DNA of 10,823 nucleotides from an uncultured Cetobacterium sp. (GTDB lineage: Bacteria > Fusobacteriota > Fusobacteriia > Fusobacteriales > Fusobacteriaceae). The DNA lies in contig CAAFWD010000185.1 in the NCBI GenBank assembly GCA_900766645.1, positions 1 to 10,823 of the forward strand. The letters run 5' to 3'. Positions 6,822-10,823 of the stretch are shown here, in pieces (the stretch's first letter is position 1; every line of letters begins with the position of its first letter). The translations under genes were made by a program, and so were the position numbers. Under the pieces are notes generated by a model that was not told the origin of the DNA, searched no databases, and saw only the letters and a list, made by a program, of their open reading frames with translations.

Positions 6822-7487
6822 ATGTTACTAGAAAAAGAGAGAAAAGAGATCGTTGAATACGGGAAAAAAATGATATTAGATGGATTAACAAAGGGAACAG
6901 GAGGAAATATCAGTGCTGTAAATCGAGAAAAAAAATTAATGGGAATAACACCAAGTGGAATTGATTATATGAAAATGCAACCAGAGGATGTTGTAATAAT
7001 AGATGTGGAAAGTGGAAAAATTGTAGATGGAGATAGGGTTCCATCTAGCGAATCAGATATGCATAGAATTTTTTATAAATATAGAGATGATATACATGCC
7101 ATGGTTCATACCCATTCTAAATATGCAACAGCTTTATCTTGTATTAATGAAAAGTTACCAGCGGTTCACTACCTTTTAGCAGTTGCAGGGATAGATGTTC
7201 CTTGTGCAGAATATGCAACTTATGGGACAGTTAAATTAGCAAAAAATGCTTTTGAAGCTATGCAAGGAACAAAAGCAGTACTTTTAAGTAATCATGGAAT
7301 GATAACAGGAGGTGAAAGTTTATCAGAAGCTTATAACATTGCAGAAAATGTTGAGTTTTGTTGTGAGTTATATTCAATAGCTAAAACTTTAGGAGAACCT
7401 AAAATTTTATCAGATGAAGAGATGAAGGGAATGATTGAAAGATTTAAAAACTATGGGAAAAGAACTGAAGAACACGAAGAGATTTAA
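6822..7487 (+). CDS. class II (FucA-like) aldolase for a 5-substituted ribulose-1-phosphate
   Basis: The 221-residue protein belongs to the zinc-dependent class II aldolase/AraD-FucA family and has the usual length. The phosphate-binding motifs TGGNIS (26-31), PSG (44-46) and PSSE (74-77) are present, with catalytic Glu77. Zinc ligands His96 and His98 (HTHS) and His158 (SNHG) are in place. No fucose isomerase or kinase is nearby. The neighbours are an MtnA-like isomerase and MtnK-like kinase, so it more probably cleaves 5-deoxyribulose-1-phosphate or 5-methylthioribulose-1-phosphate to DHAP plus an aldehyde, as Ald2 or DrdA do in the described DHAP-shunt clusters. The start lies 11 bases after the dehydrogenase stop, with the Shine-Dalgarno (AAGGAG) overlapping that stop codon. 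MtnB dehydratases share this superfamily, but MtnB needs MtnC/D-type partners not seen here. Confidence 0.85.
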   Translation: MLLEKERKEIVEYGKKMILDGLTKGTGGNISAVNREKKLMGITPSGIDYMKMQPEDVVIIDVESGKIVDGDRVPSSESDMHRIFYKYRDDIHAMVHTHSKYATALSCINEKLPAVHYLLAVAGIDVPCAEYATYGTVKLAKNAFEAMQGTKAVLLSNHGMITGGESLSEAYNIAENVEFCCELYSIAKTLGEPKILSDEEMKGMIERFKNYGKRTEEHEEI

Positions 7488-7506
7488 AATAAAATAGGAG
7501 GTAAGC

Positions 7507-8838
7507 ATGAAGAAAAAAGGAGATATTAGAGGATTAATACCACTGTTTGTTTTTTTAGGATTGTATGCTAGTGCTGGAATTTTTACAGGAGATTTTAGCA
7601 CGATGCCACTGCTAGTTGCTTTTATTTTAACTACGGGAGTTTCTTTATCATTAAATAAAAAAGGGGAGAAACAAACTTTAGATGAAAAAGTTGAGATATT
7701 TTGTAAGGGTGCTGGGGATTCTACACTTATTTTAATGGTTGTGATTTTTCTATTAGCAGGAGGATTTTATTCAGTGGCCGATGCAATGGGAGCAGTTAGT
7801 TCAACAGTGAATTTAGGTCTATCAGTATTGCCTGCAAAAATGTTACTTCCAGGATTATTTTTAGTTGGTTGTGTTTTAAGTTTTTCAATGGGAACGTCTA
7901 TGGGAACTGTGAGTGCTCTTACACCAGTAGCAGTAGGAATAGCAAGTGAAACGGGAATAGGGTTACCTTTAGTATGTGGAGTTGTTATTGGCGGAGCTAT
8001 GTTTGGAGACAATATGTCATTTATTTCTGATACTACAATAGCTGCTACAAGAACTCAAGAGGTTGGAATGAGAGATAAATTTAAAGTTAACTTAGCAATA
8101 GTTTTACCTGCAGTAATTATAAATTTAATTTTAATCTCATTTATGGGTGGAAATGGTGTTGAAGGAAAAGTTTATGAATATAGTTTAATAAATATTATTC
8201 CGTATATTTCTATAATTATTTTATCTTTAATTGGTTTAAATGTAATAAATGTTCTTGGAATAGGAATAGCGCTAGGTCTTGGAATAGGATTAATGAATGG
8301 ATCATTCCAATTTATTGAAATTTTTGGGATTCTTCAAAGAGGATTCGGATGGATGCAAGATATTTCAATAATCGCAATAGTTGTAGGTGGAGTGGTAGCG
8401 TTAATGCATAATTTTGGAGGGATAGATTTTATATTAGAAAATTTAACTTCAAGAATTAGAAGTAGAAAAGGGGCAGAAGCTGGAATTGCAGCACTTGTAA
8501 GTATTTTAGATTTATCAACAACAAATAATACAGTTTCAATAATAACAGCAGGACCTTTAGCAAGAGATATAGCAGATAAATTTGGTGTAGATCGTAAAAG
8601 AGTTGCGGGACTATTGGATATATTTTCATCATCGTTCCAAGGTCTTATGCCATATGCAGGACAAATTTTAATGGCAGCAGGAATGGCACAAATCTCTCCA
8701 GCATCAATAGTTCCATATTCGTGGTACTCAATGTTAATGTTTGTAATGGGAGTTTTATCAATTGCAACAGGTTTACCTAATTTTAAAACTGTACAAGAGG
8801 AAGGAAAAGAAAGAACTTATGAAAGGGTGGCAGAATAA
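7507..8838 (+). CDS. NhaC-family transporter, possibly for the salvaged sugar
   Basis: A 443-residue inner-membrane protein of the NhaC (Na+/H+ antiporter, ion-transporter superfamily) type with about 10-12 hydrophobic segments. The conserved motifs GTSMGTVSALTP (129-140) and GDNMSFISDTTIAATRTQ (167-184) are visible, and a related segment with LDLSTTNNT occurs in the second half, as expected for an inverted-repeat fold. An AGGAGG precedes the ATG, and the gene ends only 2 bases before the isomerase start, so it is tightly built into the operon. NhaC members are annotated as sodium/proton antiporters by default, but some have been proposed as metabolite carriers (for example predicted methionine transporters under S-box control). 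Its place here suggests uptake or export of 5-deoxyribose, 5-methylthioribose or the parent nucleoside; that is inference. Confidence 0.85.
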   Translation: MKKKGDIRGLIPLFVFLGLYASAGIFTGDFSTMPLLVAFILTTGVSLSLNKKGEKQTLDEKVEIFCKGAGDSTLILMVVIFLLAGGFYSVADAMGAVSSTVNLGLSVLPAKMLLPGLFLVGCVLSFSMGTSMGTVSALTPVAVGIASETGIGLPLVCGVVIGGAMFGDNMSFISDTTIAATRTQEVGMRDKFKVNLAIVLPAVIINLILISFMGGNGVEGKVYEYSLINIIPYISIIILSLIGLNVINVLGIGIALGLGIGLMNGSFQFIEIFGILQRGFGWMQDISIIAIVVGGVVALMHNFGGIDFILENLTSRIRSRKGAEAGIAALVSILDLSTTNNTVSIITAGPLARDIADKFGVDRKRVAGLLDIFSSSFQGLMPYAGQILMAAGMAQISPASIVPYSWYSMLMFVMGVLSIATGLPNFKTVQEEGKERTYERVAE

Positions 8839-8840
8839 AA

Positions 8841-9890
8841 ATGAAAAGAATGGATGATGGTTTAGCATTTATGCTTCAATATGAAAATATAGCTTGGTAT
8901 GAAAATGGGAAGGTTAGAATATTAGATAGAAGAGTTTATCCAAGAGAAGTAAAGTTTGTAGAGTGTACAGATTATAAAGAGGTACAGCAAGCGATAACTG
9001 ATATGGTAACTCAAAGTGCAGGACCTTATACAGCAGCAGGAATGGGGATGGCTTTAGCAGCATATCAAAGTCAAAATTTATCAGAGGAAGAGCAGATTAA
9101 ATATTTAAAAAAAGCTTCTGAGGTAATATCAAATGCGAGACCAACAACTGTAAATAGAATGAAACTTATAACAGAAGCATGTTATGAAGTTGGAATTCAA
9201 GCTATAAAAAAAGGGGAATCATCTGTAGACGCAATCTTTAAAAGAACGGTTGATTCATTAGAGAGAAGATATAAAAGAATGTCAGAAGTGGCAAAATATT
9301 TAGTAAAATTATTTCCAGAAAACGGAAAGGTTATGACTCAATGTTTTGGAGAAACAATAGTTGGGTGTATGGGAAGAGAAATTAGAAATCAAAATAAAAA
9401 TATTGAATTTTATTGTCCTGAAACTAGACCATATCTTCAAGGAGCACGTTTAACATCAAGTGTTTTAAAAGATCAAGGATTTAAAGTTACTGTTATAACA
9501 GATAATATGCCTGCTTGGGTTATAAAAGAAAAGGGGATTGATGTATTCACTTCAGCAGCAGATTCTATTTGTATGGATGGAAATATTGTAAATAAAGTTG
9601 GAACTTTACAAATAGCCATAGCAGCTAAATATTTTGGAATACCTTATTTTGTAACAGGAATTCCAGATAGAGATAAAAAATTAGAAAATATAGTAATAGA
9701 AGAAAGAGATCCAAAAGATGTTTTAGAAAGTAATGGAATAAAAAATACATTAGAAGGTGTTGAGGGATATTATCCATCATTTGATATTACTCCCCCTCAA
9801 TTAGTTAGTGGTGTTATTACAGATCAGGGTACGTATTCTCCATACAACTTGGCAGAATATTTTGAAAAAGATGTGGAACAATATTATTAG
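8841..9890 (+). CDS. MtnA-like 5-substituted-ribose-1-phosphate isomerase (divergent)
   Basis: The 349-residue protein has the MtnA/eIF2B-type isomerase fold and length. Matching landmarks are LDRRVYP (28-34), NARPTTVN (98-105), ETRPYLQGARLTS (194-206), VITDNM (218-223), DGNIVNKVGT (246-255), VIEERDP (285-291) and FDITPPQLV (314-322). Catalytic residues known from B. subtilis MtnA are kept: Cys168 (for Cys160) and Asp241 (for Asp240). Their surroundings differ: the usual T-C-N-A/T-G reads QCFGE, GADRI reads AADSI, and the RGAP phosphate loop near residue 58 reads QSAGP without the arginine. It would convert the aldose-1-phosphate from the neighbouring kinase into ribulose-1-phosphate. The divergence may mean a 5-deoxyribose (DrdI-like) preference. 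Translation is probably coupled: the start is 2 bases after the transporter stop, and only a weak AAAGGGTGG lies upstream. An ATG at 8850 is an alternative start. Confidence 0.82.
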   Translation: MKRMDDGLAFMLQYENIAWYENGKVRILDRRVYPREVKFVECTDYKEVQQAITDMVTQSAGPYTAAGMGMALAAYQSQNLSEEEQIKYLKKASEVISNARPTTVNRMKLITEACYEVGIQAIKKGESSVDAIFKRTVDSLERRYKRMSEVAKYLVKLFPENGKVMTQCFGETIVGCMGREIRNQNKNIEFYCPETRPYLQGARLTSSVLKDQGFKVTVITDNMPAWVIKEKGIDVFTSAADSICMDGNIVNKVGTLQIAIAAKYFGIPYFVTGIPDRDKKLENIVIEERDPKDVLESNGIKNTLEGVEGYYPSFDITPPQLVSGVITDQGTYSPYNLAEYFEKDVEQYY

Positions 9891-9907
9891 AAAGAAGAGG
9901 GAGAAAA

Positions 9908-10823
9908 ATGAAAAAATACCAAGAACATTTCCGTATGTCTATTGAAGATGCAGTAAATTATACAAAAGATTTTAATATTTTTTCAAAGGATTCAAAACTT
10001 AGAGGAGAAGAGATAGGTGATGGAAACATCAACTATATTTTTAGAATAATTGAAGATGAAACAGGAAAATCAGTAGTATTGAAACAAGCAGATAAATTTT
10101 TGCGTTCATCAGGAAGACCCCTTGATTTAGAGAGAAGTCGTATAGAAGCAGAGATTTTAAAGATAGAAGGGAAGTTCGCTCCCGAATTTGTACCAAAAGT
10201 ATATCACTATGATGAAACGATGTGTGTTATTGTAATGGAAGATATTTCAGAATATAAAAATTTAAGAAAAGAGCTTATGGCAGGGAAAATCTTTAAAAAT
10301 TTTGCTGATAATATTAGTACTTTTTTAGTGGAAACACTTCTGCCAACAACAGATTTAGTTTTAGATAGAGCAGAAAAGAAAGACAATGTCAAAGAGTTTA
10401 TAAATAAAGAACTATGTGATATTTCAGAGTGTTTGGTATTCACAGAACCATATGTAAATGATAGAAATAGAAATATAGTTCTTCATGAGAATCAGGAGTT
10501 TGTAAATAAATATATTTATGAGGACAAAGATTTACATTTAGAAGCGGCTAAATTAAAAAATAACTTTATGAACAATGCTCAAGCTTTAATACATGGTGAT
10601 CTGCATTCAGGTTCGATATTTATAAATGAAAAAGGGATGAAAGTTATAGATCCAGAGTTTTCTTTTTATGGACCAATGGGATATGATATAGGAAATGTTA
10701 TAGGAAATTTATTTTTCTCTTTGGTGAATAGAAATCTTTTAATGGAGCCAGGAAAAGAAAAGAATGAATTTTTAAAATGGCTATCTGAAACTATTGAAAA
10801 TATTTTTGATATGTTTATAGAAA
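9908..10823 (+). CDS. mtnK: MtnK-like 5-methylthioribose/5-deoxyribose kinase, 3' end cut by window
   Basis: The first 305 codons are present and the frame is still open at the right edge; the family has about 400 residues, so roughly a quarter is missing. It is an APH-fold sugar kinase of the MtnK group: a glycine loop GDGNINYIF (37-45), a lysine at 59 (VVLKQA), hinge VMEDIS (109-114), the catalytic loop HGDLHSGS (229-236) with Asp231, and the metal-binding DPEFSFYGPMGYDIGN (248-263). These Asp and Glu positions match B. subtilis MtnK (Asp233, Asp250, Glu252) with an offset of two. It would phosphorylate 5-methylthioribose or 5-deoxyribose at C1 with ATP, feeding the isomerase encoded 17 bases upstream. 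GAAGAGGGAG precedes the ATG. The family is firm; the choice between the two sugars cannot be made from sequence. Confidence 0.9.
   Translation, partial: MKKYQEHFRMSIEDAVNYTKDFNIFSKDSKLRGEEIGDGNINYIFRIIEDETGKSVVLKQADKFLRSSGRPLDLERSRIEAEILKIEGKFAPEFVPKVYHYDETMCVIVMEDISEYKNLRKELMAGKIFKNFADNISTFLVETLLPTTDLVLDRAEKKDNVKEFINKELCDISECLVFTEPYVNDRNRNIVLHENQEFVNKYIYEDKDLHLEAAKLKNNFMNNAQALIHGDLHSGSIFINEKGMKVIDPEFSFYGPMGYDIGNVIGNLFFSLVNRNLLMEPGKEKNEFLKWLSETIENIFDMFIE

Noticed and set aside
6822..7487. L-fuculose-phosphate aldolase in a fucose pathway
   Set aside because: The family match is good, but no fucose or rhamnose isomerase, kinase or permease is present; the isomerase and kinase neighbours point to 5-substituted ribose-1-phosphates.

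Overview
The window is about 30% G+C. It combines envelope proteins of a diderm cell (a MipA/OmpV-type outer-membrane barrel ending in Phe, and Sec signal peptides) with strong AGGAGG ribosome-binding sites, A/T-ending codons and anaerobic-type enzymes. This fits Fusobacteriota (Fusobacterium or Cetobacterium-like). The assignment comes from composition and gene style, not from a database match.

Layout. (1) 1-285: very AT-rich upstream region. (2) 286-1986, + strand: a two-gene glutamate unit, the sodium/glutamate symporter gltS and a short MurI-like protein that appears to lack the whole second domain of glutamate racemase. A bidirectional terminator (1996-2030) separates it from (3) 2035-3163, - strand: a MipA/OmpV-family porin-like protein preceded by a small exported protein of unknown function. 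(4) 3243-4655, - strand: a 470-residue Mga/BglG-type regulator whose PTS phosphorylation sites appear to be lost. (5) 4656-4849: divergent intergenic region with promoter candidates and three copies of TGTTGAAAA that look like an operator. (6) 4850 to the right edge, + strand: a tight six-gene operon made of a DeoR-family regulator, an iron-dependent alcohol dehydrogenase, a class II (FucA-like) aldolase, an NhaC-family transporter, an MtnA-like sugar-1-phosphate isomerase and an MtnK-like sugar kinase (cut by the window end).

How the operon works (inference from families and gene order): kinase + isomerase + class II aldolase is the core of the 'DHAP shunt' for salvage of 5'-deoxyadenosine and/or 5'-methylthioadenosine, the by-products of SAM-using enzymes. 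The kinase would phosphorylate 5-deoxyribose or 5-methylthioribose at C1, the isomerase would make the ribulose-1-phosphate, and the aldolase would split it into DHAP and acetaldehyde or 2-methylthioacetaldehyde. The alcohol dehydrogenase would reduce the aldehyde to ethanol or 2-methylthioethanol. The NhaC-type carrier may move the free sugar, and the DeoR regulator probably senses a phosphorylated intermediate. None of the oxygen-dependent methionine-salvage genes (mtnB, mtnC/X, mtnD) is visible, as expected for an anaerobe.

The points most worth following are the complete shunt operon with its own transporter, aldehyde reductase and regulator; the divergent active-site motifs of its isomerase; and the one-domain MurI relative beside gltS.
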